Below, piece after piece: positions 19,439 through 28,476 of a stretch of DNA of 64,000 nucleotides. Origin of the DNA: Ochrobactrum vermis (GTDB lineage Bacteria; Pseudomonadota; Alphaproteobacteria; Rhizobiales; Rhizobiaceae); NCBI RefSeq assembly GCF_002975205.1, contig NZ_PCOC01000001.1:2656001-2720000 (forward strand). The letters are read 5' to 3'. Every line of letters starts with the position of its first letter. Within the stretch, counting starts at the first letter, position 1. The position numbers and the translations under genes were made by a program. A model generated the notes under the pieces. The model saw only the letters and a list, made by a program, of their open reading frames with translations, was not told the DNA's origin and searched no databases.

Positions 19439-20478
19439 TGAGTGCGTCGCAATATCAGCCCAATCTGAACCAACATGATCTGGGCCGTGCCCAATCCTTC
19501 AAGTTGGGTGACTTCATTCGCAGGCGCCCGGAATCGATCACTTTCTTTCTGCTCGTGGCAATCTGCACGATTGTCTCGATCATCAACCCTGCATTCCTGC
19601 AAGCCTCGACACTGATCGATATTGGTCGTGCCAGTGTGGTAATGGGCCTATTTGCGCTTGGCGTCTTCATCATTCTCGCCGCCGGCGGCATTGATGTTTC
19701 CTTTACGGCAATTGCCGCCACGACAGTCTATTCGCTGACGCTTCTGGTGCAGGCCTATATGCCGGAACTGCCGATCATCTTCATCATTTTGATGGCGATT
19801 GCTGGCGGCATTTTCCTTGGTGTTCTCAACGGTCTTCTGGTGCATTACCTGAATGTGCCGTCATTGATCGTCACCATCGGCACGCAATATCTCTTCCGCG
19901 GCTTCCTGCTGGCTTTTGTCGGCACGGTCTGGATCATGTCCTTGCCTCCGACAATGGGCGCTTTCGGTCGCCTGCCGCTGTTCCAGTTTGAATCGGCAAC
20001 CGGTGCAACTATCACCATGCCATTCTATTTTCTGGTGCTGCCTGCGGCTGCAATCCTGACCTGGTGGATATTGAACCGCACTTTGATGGGCCGCGCGATT
20101 TTTGCAATGGGTGGTAACAGCCAGATCGCAAGCCGTCTCGGCTATAATCTGCGCACCATCCATATCTTCCTGTTCGGCTATGCAGGTGGTCTGGCCGGAC
20201 TTGCAGGCATCATCCACGTCTGCGCCAATCGCCAGTCGAGCCCCTTCGATTTTGTCGGAACCGAAATCGCCGTCATCGCCGCTGTGGTTCTGGGTGGTGC
20301 ACGCATCACCGGCGGCACCGGCACCGTCGTCGGCACCCTTCTTGGTGTGCTGCTCATCACCGTCATCAACAGTGTTCTGGTGCTCGTCGGCATCCCCAGC
20401 ACATGGCAGCGTCTCGTCGTAGGCTGCTTCATCCTGCTGGCCGCCGCCTTCTTCGTCACCAGTCAACGCAAGAAATAA
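19438..20478 (+). CDS. Sugar ABC transporter permease (RbsC family), second of two
   Basis: 346 residues with hydrophobic segments throughout and the family landmark ILAAGGIDVSFTAIAATTVYS. The coupling loop is FAMGGNSQIASRLGYNLRTI. It starts in a one-base overlap with the ATPase stop. It differs clearly from the permease at 15598, supporting a heterodimeric channel. The hydrophilic N-terminal 35 residues are cytoplasmic. Confidence 0.9.
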   Translation: MSASQYQPNLNQHDLGRAQSFKLGDFIRRRPESITFFLLVAICTIVSIINPAFLQASTLIDIGRASVVMGLFALGVFIILAAGGIDVSFTAIAATTVYSLTLLVQAYMPELPIIFIILMAIAGGIFLGVLNGLLVHYLNVPSLIVTIGTQYLFRGFLLAFVGTVWIMSLPPTMGAFGRLPLFQFESATGATITMPFYFLVLPAAAILTWWILNRTLMGRAIFAMGGNSQIASRLGYNLRTIHIFLFGYAGGLAGLAGIIHVCANRQSSPFDFVGTEIAVIAAVVLGGARITGGTGTVVGTLLGVLLITVINSVLVLVGIPSTWQRLVVGCFILLAAAFFVTSQRKK

Positions 20479-20501
20479 CCCGATACTTTCAAGAGGAAAT
20501 C

Positions 20502-21503
20502 ATGAAGAAATTCCTGAACGATCCCGTCAATTTCGTGGATGAGATGCTCGAAGGCATCTATCGGGCACATCCCGAGCTTACCTTTGTCGACAACGACAAG
20601 CGCTGCATGGTCACAGCCAATACCAAATCCGGCAAGGTCGGCATTGCAACGGGCGGCGGCTCAGGCCATTTGCCATTGTTCCTCGGCTATATCGGCGAAG
20701 GCATGATTGATGGCGCGGCTGTCGGCGGCGTCTTCCAGTCGCCAAGCTCGGAGCAGATGTATCAGGTCACCAAGGCCATCGATCAGGGCGCAGGCGTGCT
20801 CTACATCTATGGCAACTACAGCGGTGATATCATCAATTTCGACATGGCAGCAGAACTTGCTGATCTCGATGGCATCGCCGTCAAGCAGGTTGTCGGCAAT
20901 GATGATGTGGCTTCCTCGGTCGTCGGCGAAGAACACAAGCGTCGCGGCGTCGCCGGTATCTTCTTTGTCTACAAGGCAGCCGGTGCAGCAGCCGCCAACG
21001 GCCTGTCGCTTGATGAAGTGACGCGTCTTGCCGATAAAACACGCCTGCGCACCCGCACCATGGGCGTTGCTCTCTCCAGCTGCGTCGTGCCGGAAATCGG
21101 TCACGCTACCTTCTCCATCGGCGAAGATGAAATGGAAATCGGCATGGGCATCCATGGCGAACCGGGCATCAGCCGCAAGAAGCTTGCCAGTGCAGATGCG
21201 GTTATCGACGAGCTGATGGAACGCATTTTCGCCGAGCAGGCCTATGCCAAGGGCGATGAAGTTGCCGTGCTGGTCAATGGTCTCGGCGGCACGCCGCTTG
21301 AAGAGCTTTACATCATGTTCCGCCGGGTTTCCCAGCTGTTTGACGAGCGTGGCGTCAAGGTCAAGCACGTCTGGATCGGCGAGTTTGCCACTTCCATGGA
21401 AATGGCTGGCGCGTCAGTTTCCGTGCTGCATCTGGATGAGGAACTGGAGCCACTGGTTGCCGCTTCCGCTAACACCCCATTCTTCAAGCATTTTGCGGGT
21501 TGA
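20502..21503 (+). CDS. Dihydroxyacetone-kinase family subunit DhaK
   Basis: 333 residues from the ATG at 20502, preceded by AGAGGAAA. The substrate-binding residues of the family are all present: GGGSGH with His56, GNYSGD with Asp109 and GMGIHGEPG with His218, the histidine that covalently holds the keto substrate. The segment after His56 ([20 protein letters not shown]) departs from the usual dihydroxyacetone-kinase pattern. This allows for a different ketose, such as an erythrulose (inference). No DhaM is nearby, so ATP rather than the PTS is the likely phosphate donor through DhaL. Confidence 0.88.
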   Translation: MKKFLNDPVNFVDEMLEGIYRAHPELTFVDNDKRCMVTANTKSGKVGIATGGGSGHLPLFLGYIGEGMIDGAAVGGVFQSPSSEQMYQVTKAIDQGAGVLYIYGNYSGDIINFDMAAELADLDGIAVKQVVGNDDVASSVVGEEHKRRGVAGIFFVYKAAGAAAANGLSLDEVTRLADKTRLRTRTMGVALSSCVVPEIGHATFSIGEDEMEIGMGIHGEPGISRKKLASADAVIDELMERIFAEQAYAKGDEVAVLVNGLGGTPLEELYIMFRRVSQLFDERGVKVKHVWIGEFATSMEMAGASVSVLHLDEELEPLVAASANTPFFKHFAG

Positions 21504-21512
21504 GGTCCGGTC

Positions 21513-22157
21513 ATGAACGTCATCACAGCATCTGATCTGATCGACCTCTTCGATAGCTGGAAGCAGCTTTTTGCAGAACAGCGTGAATTCCTTATCGCGC
21601 TGGACGGCAAGGTTGGCGATAGCGATCTTGGCATCACCATGAGCAAGGCCTTTGCAGCAGCTTCAGAAGCTGTCCATGCGGAAGGTGAGGCTGCAGGCGT
21701 CGCCAAGCTTCTGCGCACAGCTGGCACTACCATGGCACGCGTAGCGCCATCGACCATGGGTACGCTGACCGCAACCGGCTTCCTGCGTGCAAGCAAGGCC
21801 TGTGACGGCATCAACGAGCTGGGCACCGCTGAGATTGCGGCTTTCTGGCGTGCTTATCGCGATGGCATTGCCGAGCGCGGCAAGGCAAAGGTTGGCGACA
21901 AGACGCTTCTCGATGTGCTTGATCCAGTCGCCGTAACACTTGAAGCACAAGCATCAGCGGGTGCCTCACTGGCAGATGCGCTTGCAGCTGCCGCCAAAGC
22001 TGCCGAAGATGCTCTTGAAGCGACCAAAACGATGGTTGCCCAGCACGGCAAGGCGGCAGCTTTTCAGGAAAAGACCATCGGTCTTCAAGATGCAGGTGCA
22101 ACTGTCGGAATGCTGCTTATTACCAGCATGTCGGCGTTTGTTTCCGCAAGCAAATAA
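21513..22157 (+). CDS. Divergent DhaL-type nucleotide-binding kinase subunit
   Basis: 214 residues. The three metal-binding aspartates are kept in DGKVGDSDLGITM, but the usual histidine after the third Asp is replaced by Leu, and the glycine-rich phosphate loop reads APSTMGTLTATGF instead of a GGASGPLFGT-type sequence. The C-terminal GKAKVGDKTLLDVLDP and GLQDAGATVGM segments are recognisable. It is the ATP-binding partner of the DhaK subunit nine bases upstream. Residue differences suggest an altered donor site or specificity. Confidence 0.85.
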   Translation: MNVITASDLIDLFDSWKQLFAEQREFLIALDGKVGDSDLGITMSKAFAAASEAVHAEGEAAGVAKLLRTAGTTMARVAPSTMGTLTATGFLRASKACDGINELGTAEIAAFWRAYRDGIAERGKAKVGDKTLLDVLDPVAVTLEAQASAGASLADALAAAAKAAEDALEATKTMVAQHGKAAAFQEKTIGLQDAGATVGMLLITSMSAFVSASK

Positions 22158-22183
22158 GGGCACCCACCATTATCGATAAATAG

Positions 22184-22212
22184 AAGCCCCGAGTTGCGAG
22201 TTCGGGGCTTTG
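22184..22212 (+). terminator. Terminator ending the ABC-importer/kinase operon
   Basis: AAGCCCCGA / TCGGGGCTT forms a 9-bp stem with a short loop, 26 bases after the dhaL-type stop. It is followed by TTG rather than a long T run. Confidence 0.75.
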
Positions 22213-22488
22213 CGGAGATTCCCTATCGATGTCCTGGGTCGGAGGGGTAAATTCAGAGACCGTGAAAAGCGTATCCCTTTTTAGCATAGGATAGCACGAG
22301 CTTCTGAACAGCCCGCATAAAGCCGTATTGCGCGATGCTCGCTAATATATGGTTGTCAGCGTGTCGACGTGCAGTAAGTATGTCACTTAGACGATAAGCA
22401 TGACGCCCGGCACTACCACACGGATTGCATCGGACGAGACCAAGCCGTCCAGCGCGGTTCCAGCCTAACATCGATAACCCTCTGAAGG

Positions 22489-22650
22489 ATGAGAGTGATC
22501 TCAACCGGATATTGCCGACTTATGTCGCGTTATAACACTTGGCGGAATGCCTCGTTGGCAACAGTCGCTGATGGGTTGTCCGACGAGGAGCGCCGGAAGG
22601 ATCGAAGCGCTTTCTTCAAATCGATTGCAGCCACATTGAACCACCTCTCT
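22489..22650 (+). pseudogene. 5' fragment of a DinB-family gene
   Basis: The translation has YCRLMSRYNTWRNASL, SDEERRKDRSAFF and SIAATLNHL, the hallmark N-terminal helices of DinB-family metal-binding proteins, including the histidine of NHL. Family similarity stops abruptly at about 22650; the frame runs on to 22746 without DinB character. About two thirds of a normal 165-residue protein is missing. In 22213-22488 and 22651-22851 I see no supported gene. Confidence 0.65.
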
Positions 22651-22851
22651 ATCTGCTCGATCACCATCTCGCAATCATCGCGAGCCGCCAACGGCTGTAA
22701 ATTCAGCCTTTGCGATAAACCAAAGTTGGATCACCTCCCACTGTGACAACATACAGTTTAGTTAAGCAGGTTGTGTGTCATAATACTAATCGTGTATAAA
22801 TCATTATTCTTGATAATTATACATGAACTTCTAGAAAGAACGGATAATTTA

Positions 22852-23118
22852 ATGAATAAATTTCTTTGCGCAGCAGTAGCATTATCGACTTTCGTTCCAA
22901 GCTATGCGTTAGCCTCCCAAACTTATCAGGTTACGTTTATAAATCTTTCTTATGATTCATTGACAATTATGCCGGACGGCGCCGCGGCAAAAGTGCTTGA
23001 ACTATTAACAAAGACATCACCGCTGATCGAAAGGGTACCTGTCCCGCGATTGCGAAGATTCGCCCCGTTGCCCCGCATATCCCAACCGCGGTCCGAAGTG
23101 TTACCGCTGCCCGTATAG
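22852..23118 (+). pseudogene. Truncated exported-protein gene fused to antisense autotransporter sequence
   Basis: The first about 42 codons look native and AT-rich: a signal peptide (MNKFLCAAVALSTFVPSYALA) followed by SQTYQVTFINL, which weakly resembles the start of a spondin_N domain. From about 22975 on, the frame runs antisense through the truncated autotransporter gene and is GC-rich and proline-rich, so that part is not native. The real gene has lost its 3' end at this junction. AACGGA lies upstream of the ATG. Confidence 0.6.
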
Positions 23119-24035
23119 ACGACGTTGTCGGAATAATTATTGGCCTGTTTGAAGGTGACTGTGCCGTCTGCCACCGTGGTGGGAGCCCCGAGCGAGCTGG
23201 CTTCCCCGAGATTGCCGATCGATGAGAAATAGCTATAGCCAACACCGTTGATGCCGACGAACGTCGTTTTGCCCGTATAGGTGCTGGCGTCGTTGCTCAT
23301 GGCAACGCCATTAGTGACGGTAACCTGGCCACTGCCATTAAAAAGCGCAGATCCAACACCACTACCTGCCAGCGTCGTTGTACTGCCGCTTCCCAGATTG
23401 ATAGTCCTGCTGGTACCAGTCCCACCGATCACCAGCTCGACTATCGCATCTGTCGCCGTGAATATTGCATTGCCCGCGCCCCCAAGAGCGGCGTCGTTCG
23501 CCGCACTGAGTTGTCCGGCACTAATATTGATATCACCGGTAAATGTGTTGATACCATTAAGTGCGAGGATGCCCGCACCGGCCTTGGTCAGGCCGGCGGT
23601 TCCTTCAATCACAGAACTTATAGTTGTCGTACCAGCATTGACGGTTATGGACGGTACCGTCCCCGCAAAATCGAGCTTACCGCCCGTAAAGATGTAGCCC
23701 GTCACTTCTGTCGTGAGACTATTGGCCGTAACCGATCCTGAAATCGTGACCGTTCCGGTCGCGCCGCCAAAAATTGCATTGTCGAGCCCGCTATTGTTCC
23801 AGGCAGAATACGGTCCGCTGACGCCATCGCCGTTCGGGCTCCATTCAGCCGATGTCGTGTTCCAGGTGCCAGCCCCACCTCGCCCCAGTGCGGTGCCATT
23901 CGGGTCCCAATATCTGTCCGCAGCCGCAGCCGAACCAACGGCCATACCACCCGCCAGCAAGAAAGGCGTCGACCAAACGAAAAATTCAGCGAAGTTCGGA
24001 GCATAGCTTGCAACCTGCCCCTTCCACTTAGTCAT
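22950..24035 (-). pseudogene. Truncated autotransporter gene (passenger only)
   Basis: From the ATG at 24035 there is a long signal sequence (FFVWSTPFLLAGGMAVGSAAAADRYW), then WDPNGTALGRGGAGTWNT and beta-strand repeats such as GLTKAGAGILALNG and GKTTFVGINGVG. The frame ends after 361 residues at SSSTFAAA plus a short non-native tail. The rest of the passenger and the whole beta barrel are missing, so the product cannot be inserted in the outer membrane. The break coincides with the truncation of the convergent exported-protein gene. Upstream, 24036-24292 is very AT-rich and holds no supported gene. Confidence 0.8.
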
Positions 24036-24292
24036 TCGCCCGCCACAAATAACGCGTGACCAGATTTTAAAAGAAGAATCATTTGTAAACCGGTTTTTCT
24101 CGCGCAATTTAGCATTATGGCACATATAGACCTCAAAAATTTAGTAACACCTACTTCAATAAAGTCGGCAATTATTTTATATTTATTATAACAAAGATCG
24201 TTATTCGTAAATAGATATGTCAAAAATGTAAATTATTTAAGTAATAAGTAATTTTTTATACTGTAATAGTCGTTTTATTATCTTTATTACAA

Positions 24293-24921
24293 AACTCTGA
24301 TGCAAAATTTCATCAACGGAGCGGGGGTTAGATTCATGCCCTTTGAGAGCTGAGAATTACGAGATGTTCAAAGGTCGCCATTTCGATACGTCCGTCATTC
24401 GCTTGTGTGTGCGATGGTACATGGCTTACAATTTGATCCTACTTGATCTGAAGGAGATGATGGCTGAGCGCGGCATTGCGATGGATAATTCGAGCGTGCA
24501 TCGCCGGGCTTTGTGTTTCAGCCCAAAGCGGCTTGAGTGCTTCAATCGCAGGAAACGTCAGGTCGCGCGGAAATGGACATGGACGAGACCTAGGGTACCT
24601 CTTTTTTTAGGGGCTTGGCAGTATTGGCGATACGGTTGTGTTCCTGTTCAGCAGAAACTGCGATCTTCAGACTGTGAAGCGCTTGTTGCGTAAGACTCTG
24701 CTGCATCAAGCGGCGCATCGGTGCATGCTCCGCTTCAAGTCCTAAGTTGCTGCCGGTATCATATTGGCTGGCATCGAACTCATTCACATGATGCGCAGGC
24801 AACAAGGCATCTTCGCTTAATGACACCACTCTCCCTCAGACAACAGTTCACAGCGTTCGCAGCATAATTGCATCCGCAGTTAAGACGTGCTTTGTGCTAA
24901 ACGAATCCTTGCAGCGGAACC
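24293..24921 (+). mobile_element. Remnant of an IS6-family insertion sequence
   Basis: The element contains a decayed IS6 transposase. Possible terminal repeats are AACTCTGATGCAAA (24293-24306) and CTTGCAGCGGAACC (24908-24921), which resemble the IS6-type ends GGTTCTGTTGCAAA and its complement with 3-4 mismatches each. The span of about 630 bp is shorter than the usual 800-plus bp, as expected after internal deletions. The right end stops seven bases before the holA start codon. Confidence 0.65.
24364..24867 (+). pseudogene. IS6-family transposase, multiply broken
   Basis: Pieces in order across three frames: MFKGRHFDTSVIRLCVRWYM and MMAERGIAMDNSSVHR (frame of 24364), MDET with the first catalytic Asp followed by a stop (24579), LGSIGDTVVFLFSRNCDLQ with KRLLRKT (from 24614), AGIELIHMMRRQQGIFA (to 24820), and SLRQQFTAFAA ending in TAA at 24867. 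At least two frameshifts, one in-frame stop and internal deletions are present, so it is inactive. Confidence 0.85.
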
Positions 24922-24928
24922 CAAATCT

Positions 24929-25972
24929 ATGGCGCAGAAGAAAGCGAACGAAGTCGATAGTTTTCTGGCAAGACCGACGAGCTCGTTCCCGGTCGTGCTG
25001 CTTTACGGTCCCGACAAGGGACTGGTAAGCGAACGCGCGCGCCGTTTCGCTGAAGCAAGCAAACTGCCCCTGGATGATCCCTTCGCTGTCATTCGCATGG
25101 AAGCGGACGAGATCGAAGCCGACCCGGCGAAACTCGCCGACGAAGCCCGCACTATCTCGATGTTCGGCGGCCAGCGCCTGATCTGGATCAAGAATGCCGC
25201 AGGCCAGAAGAAGCTTGCGGAGGCGATCAAACACCTCGCAACCGAACCGCCACAAGAAACATTTGTGCTGGTCGAAGCCGGCGACCTCAAAAAGGGTGCT
25301 GGCTTGCGCAGTGCCGTCGAGAACGCTTCAGCCGGCATGGCCCTGCCCTGCTATTCCGACGATAGCCGGGGAATCGACGGTGTCATCGACGATGTTCTGG
25401 TTGAATGGAAGATGCAGATCACACTCGACGGGCGCCAGCTTCTCCGCGCAAGTCTGGGCGGTGATCGTCTCGCCACACGTGGCGAGCTTGAAAAGCTTTG
25501 CCTTTACGCACGCGGCAAGGAGCGCATCGATATCGACGATGTACGCCAGGCTGTCGGCGATGTTGCCGGTCTTTCAACCGACGAAGTGATCGACGCGGTT
25601 TTGGCTGGGGATCTTCAACGTTTTGAAGTCTCTTTCGACCGCGTCGTGAAATCCGGCACCGCACCGTTTCTCCTGCTCAACACGGCGATGCGGCAGTTCC
25701 AGCAGGTGCAGACCTTGCGCCATATCGCCGATACCGAGCGGAAAAGTGCCTCTGTCGTTGTGGCCGGTGCCCGCCCACCAATCTTCTTCAACCGCAAGAA
25801 ACTGATCGAGAATGCAGTAAGCCGCTGGACCGGAGAAAGCCTTGCGCGCGTTATAGAGCGCCTGCAGCGTGCCGTCCTCGAAAGCCGCCAGAATGCGACC
25901 CTTGGCATCCCTATCATTCGCCAATGCCTGCTGGCAATCAGTGTCGAGTCACTACGAAATGCCCGTCGATAA
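24929..25972 (+). CDS. holA: DNA polymerase III subunit delta
   Basis: 347 residues from the ATG at 24929 (MAQKKANEVDSFLARP), matching the usual rhizobial start; the in-frame upstream extension is IS-derived. Landmarks are VVLLYGPDKGLVSERAR (degenerate P-loop region), IWIKNAAGQKKLAEAI, TRGELEKLCLYARGKERI and the C-terminal collar with APFLLLNTAMRQFQQ. It loads the sliding clamp as part of the clamp loader. In related genomes lptE and leuS normally precede it; here an IS6 remnant does, and no strong ribosome-binding site is visible (GCGGAACC only). Confidence 0.92.
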   Translation: MAQKKANEVDSFLARPTSSFPVVLLYGPDKGLVSERARRFAEASKLPLDDPFAVIRMEADEIEADPAKLADEARTISMFGGQRLIWIKNAAGQKKLAEAIKHLATEPPQETFVLVEAGDLKKGAGLRSAVENASAGMALPCYSDDSRGIDGVIDDVLVEWKMQITLDGRQLLRASLGGDRLATRGELEKLCLYARGKERIDIDDVRQAVGDVAGLSTDEVIDAVLAGDLQRFEVSFDRVVKSGTAPFLLLNTAMRQFQQVQTLRHIADTERKSASVVVAGARPPIFFNRKKLIENAVSRWTGESLARVIERLQRAVLESRQNATLGIPIIRQCLLAISVESLRNARR

Positions 25973-26010
25973 TAGCAGTCACTTCATGTAATACTCTGCA
26001 AAAGATGAAA

Positions 26011-26040
26011 AGGCTCGCTGCAATGAGGTGCAACGAGCCT
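26011..26040 (-). terminator. Terminator between holA and parB
   Basis: AGGCTCG CTGCA / TGCAA CGAGCCT gives a 12-position stem with one mismatch. On the minus strand it is followed by TTTTCATCTTTT, so it probably ends the parAB transcript. Confidence 0.7.
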
Positions 26041-26066
26041 ATAGATATATCCGTCATTTCAAATGA

Positions 26067-26948
26067 TTAGCTTTGAAGACGACGGCAAATCTCATCAAGT
26101 TGTTCCAGAGAACTGTAACGTATCTTGACTTCTCCACCGCGATCACGGTGATTGATTTCCACTTTCATGCCAGTGACATCTGAAAGCAGCTTTTCGAGCG
26201 CTTTGGTGTCAGCATCTTTCTCAACAGGCCCTGCTTTACCGGGCTTGGCTTCCGCACCACCACGGGCTTCCGCTTGTGCCAGCGCCTCCACCTGGCGAAC
26301 TGACAGACCGTCCTTGACAATCCGCTCCGCCAAAGCGGTTGGATTTTCCATCGTGATGAGGCTTCGTGCATGACCTGCCGAAAGCGCGCCGTCAACGATA
26401 AAGTCCTGCACAGGCTGTGGCAGTTTCAACAACCGCAATGTATTGGCGACATGGCTGCGGCTCTTGCCGATCACTTGCGCCAGATCATTTTGCGTGTAGT
26501 CGTGATTATCGATAAGCTGTTGATATCCCATCGCTTCTTCGACCGCATTCAGGTCGGCACGCTGCACGTTTTCGATGATCGCAATCTCGAGCGCGACGCG
26601 GTCATCGACGTCACGAACAATAACCGGGATCGTATCGACACCGGCACGCTGCGAAGCGCGCCAGCGGCGTTCGCCGGCAATCAGCTCAAAATGACCAGGC
26701 TGCCCGGGCGCCGGTCGCACAACGATCGGCTGCACGACGCCATGTTCCTTGATCGACTGCGCCAGATCTTCCAGCTCTGCCTCTGAGAACATACGACGCG
26801 GATTGCGCGGATTGCGCGTCACGAATTCAATCGGAACGTTCCGTTCGATGGGAACCGGCGCCTTGCGCTCTTCGACAGGGCGGTCGATTTCGCCGATCAA
26901 CGCTGCTAATCCGCGGCCAAGGCGCTTCTTTGAAGGATCGTCATTCAT
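26067..26948 (-). CDS. parB: Chromosome-partitioning protein ParB
   Basis: 293 residues. The N-terminal KKRLGRGLAALIGE, the CTPase-domain motif GERRWRASQRAG, the helix-turn-helix YTQNDLAQVIGKSRSHVANT and the C-terminal dimerisation segment are in the expected order. ParB binds parS (three candidates at 28414, 30547 and 30585), slides on DNA as a CTP clamp and is moved by ParA. It follows parA after 44 bases in the mnmE-mnmG-rsmG-parA-parB gene order. Confidence 0.97.
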   Translation of the reverse strand: MNDDPSKKRLGRGLAALIGEIDRPVEERKAPVPIERNVPIEFVTRNPRNPRRMFSEAELEDLAQSIKEHGVVQPIVVRPAPGQPGHFELIAGERRWRASQRAGVDTIPVIVRDVDDRVALEIAIIENVQRADLNAVEEAMGYQQLIDNHDYTQNDLAQVIGKSRSHVANTLRLLKLPQPVQDFIVDGALSAGHARSLITMENPTALAERIVKDGLSVRQVEALAQAEARGGAEAKPGKAGPVEKDADTKALEKLLSDVTGMKVEINHRDRGGEVKIRYSSLEQLDEICRRLQS

Positions 26949-26992
26949 CGTTCGGCTTATTCCTGAATTGTTTCGTCGTCGAATCGATTGGT

Positions 26993-27835
26993 TTACGCGG
27001 CCTGTAATTGCCGTTCACGCTGGATAACTTCCGATGCAAGCTGCAAATAGGCCTGACTGCCGGCGCATTTCAGATCATAGAGAATAGCCGGCTTGCCGTG
27101 TGATGGCGCTTCAGACACCCGCACATTGCGCGGAATGACAGTACGATAGACTTTTTCACCCATGAAAGCGCGAACATCATCCACCACTTGCGCGGCGAGA
27201 TTGTTGCGGCTGTCGAACATGGTCAGCACGATACCCTGAATCGAAAGATCGGCGTTAATCGAAGTACGCACCTGATCGACGGTCTGCAGAAGCTGACTCA
27301 AGCCTTCCAGTGCAAAGAATTCGCATTGCAGAGGCACCAGAACGGAATCGGCCGCAGCCATCGCGTTCAGAGTCAAAAGATTGAGTGATGGCGGGCAATC
27401 CACCAGCACATAAGAAAAACGTTCGGAAACACCGGAATCGAAACGCAGGGCATCGCGCAGACGCCGTGTACGGTCAGCAGATTGTGCAATCTCCATCTCG
27501 ATACCAAGAAGATCCAGCGTCGAGGGCACGATATACAGATTGGGAACATCTGTCGGCATCGCCGCATCGGGAACCGACGATTCCTGTGTCAGGACATCGT
27601 AGGATGACAGCGGGCGATTGCGACGATCGATACCCAATCCGGTACTGGCATTGCCTTGCGGATCGAGATCGACAATCAGCACAGTCTCGCCGATTGCGGC
27701 CAAAGCCGTTGCCAGATTGATGGCGGTGGTTGTCTTGCCAACGCCGCCTTTCTGGTTCGCAATGGTTATGATCCTCGACATTTTGTTCATCACCGTCGCC
27801 TTGCTGCTGTCCGCCCCTTCGAAGTTCTCAGTCAT
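26993..27835 (-). CDS. parA: Chromosome-partitioning ATPase ParA
   Basis: 280 residues with the deviant Walker A KGGVGKTTTAINL, switch region DLDPQGNASTGLGI and Walker B YVLVDCPPSLNLLTL. The ATG at 27835 overlaps the rsmG stop by one base (TGATG); the start could alternatively be the internal MSRIITIANQ methionine. ATP-bound ParA on the nucleoid pulls ParB-parS complexes apart. Confidence 0.96.
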   Translation of the reverse strand: MTENFEGADSSKATVMNKMSRIITIANQKGGVGKTTTAINLATALAAIGETVLIVDLDPQGNASTGLGIDRRNRPLSSYDVLTQESSVPDAAMPTDVPNLYIVPSTLDLLGIEMEIAQSADRTRRLRDALRFDSGVSERFSYVLVDCPPSLNLLTLNAMAAADSVLVPLQCEFFALEGLSQLLQTVDQVRTSINADLSIQGIVLTMFDSRNNLAAQVVDDVRAFMGEKVYRTVIPRNVRVSEAPSHGKPAILYDLKCAGSQAYLQLASEVIQRERQLQAA

Positions 27836-28476
27836 CAAACAGCCTTACGCCGAAGATTGCTGATTTCGAGTATCACCGAAGCCTGATCGATAGCACTTTG
27901 ATGTTGTACCAGATCGAAACTCCAACCGACACGGCTTTCATCGATCTCACGCTGGTAATCCCGTCCTTTTTGGAAAAGAGCCTTGGCGCCCGCGGTGAGC
28001 CATGGCTCAGTCAGGCCAAAAAGATCGTTCAGCGAAGCCAAAGCACGAGCGGTAACGACTTGCGGCGTTTCAATTTTCTGCCACATCGCTTCGATGCGCG
28101 CCGAATGAATCCGCGCTGGTACACGCAAATGTCCGGCTGCAGTGCGCAAAAAGGCCGCCTTTTTTCCCGCACTTTCAATAAGATCGATTGCACTGCCAGG
28201 ATGTTCCGCAAGGAAGGCGGCCGTCACGATACCCGGAAACCCGCCACCTGATCCGATATCAAGCCAACGTGTGGCGTCGCTTGCCAGGGGGAAGAGCTGG
28301 GCACTGTCCAGAATATGTCGGGTCCATAACTCGTCCAAGGTCGAAGGTGATGCCAGATTGATCGCTTTGGACCATTTGCGGAACATTTCTTCAAACGCAA
28401 TCAGACGTTCAACTGTTTCACGTGAAACAGAGGGAACAATTGCTTTCAAACTTTCATGATGGTTATCGGCGCTCAT
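27835..28476 (-). CDS. rsmG: 16S rRNA (guanine527-N7)-methyltransferase RsmG
   Basis: 213 residues, formerly GidB. The SAM-binding loop [13 protein letters not shown] and [20 protein letters not shown] match the family. It methylates G527 of 16S rRNA; loss usually gives low-level streptomycin resistance. The ATG overlaps the mnmG stop by four bases. A perfect parS lies inside codons for SVSRET, so the site constrains the protein sequence there. Confidence 0.95.
   Translation of the reverse strand: MSADNHHESLKAIVPSVSRETVERLIAFEEMFRKWSKAINLASPSTLDELWTRHILDSAQLFPLASDATRWLDIGSGGGFPGIVTAAFLAEHPGSAIDLIESAGKKAAFLRTAAGHLRVPARIHSARIEAMWQKIETPQVVTARALASLNDLFGLTEPWLTAGAKALFQKGRDYQREIDESRVGWSFDLVQHQSAIDQASVILEISNLRRKAV
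28414..28429. promoter_or_regulatory. parS site 1 (perfect)
   Basis: TGTTTCACGTGAAACA exactly matches the conserved bacterial parS 16-mer. It lies inside rsmG, 0.6 kb from parA and about 9 kb from the presumed oriC. Confidence 0.95.

Noticed and set aside
22253..22504. 83-codon minus-strand frame
   Set aside because: No recognisable domain, no good ribosome-binding site, and it lies in a degraded region.
24868..24928. Exact IS6 target-site duplication
   Set aside because: Ends are too decayed to identify an 8-bp duplication with confidence.
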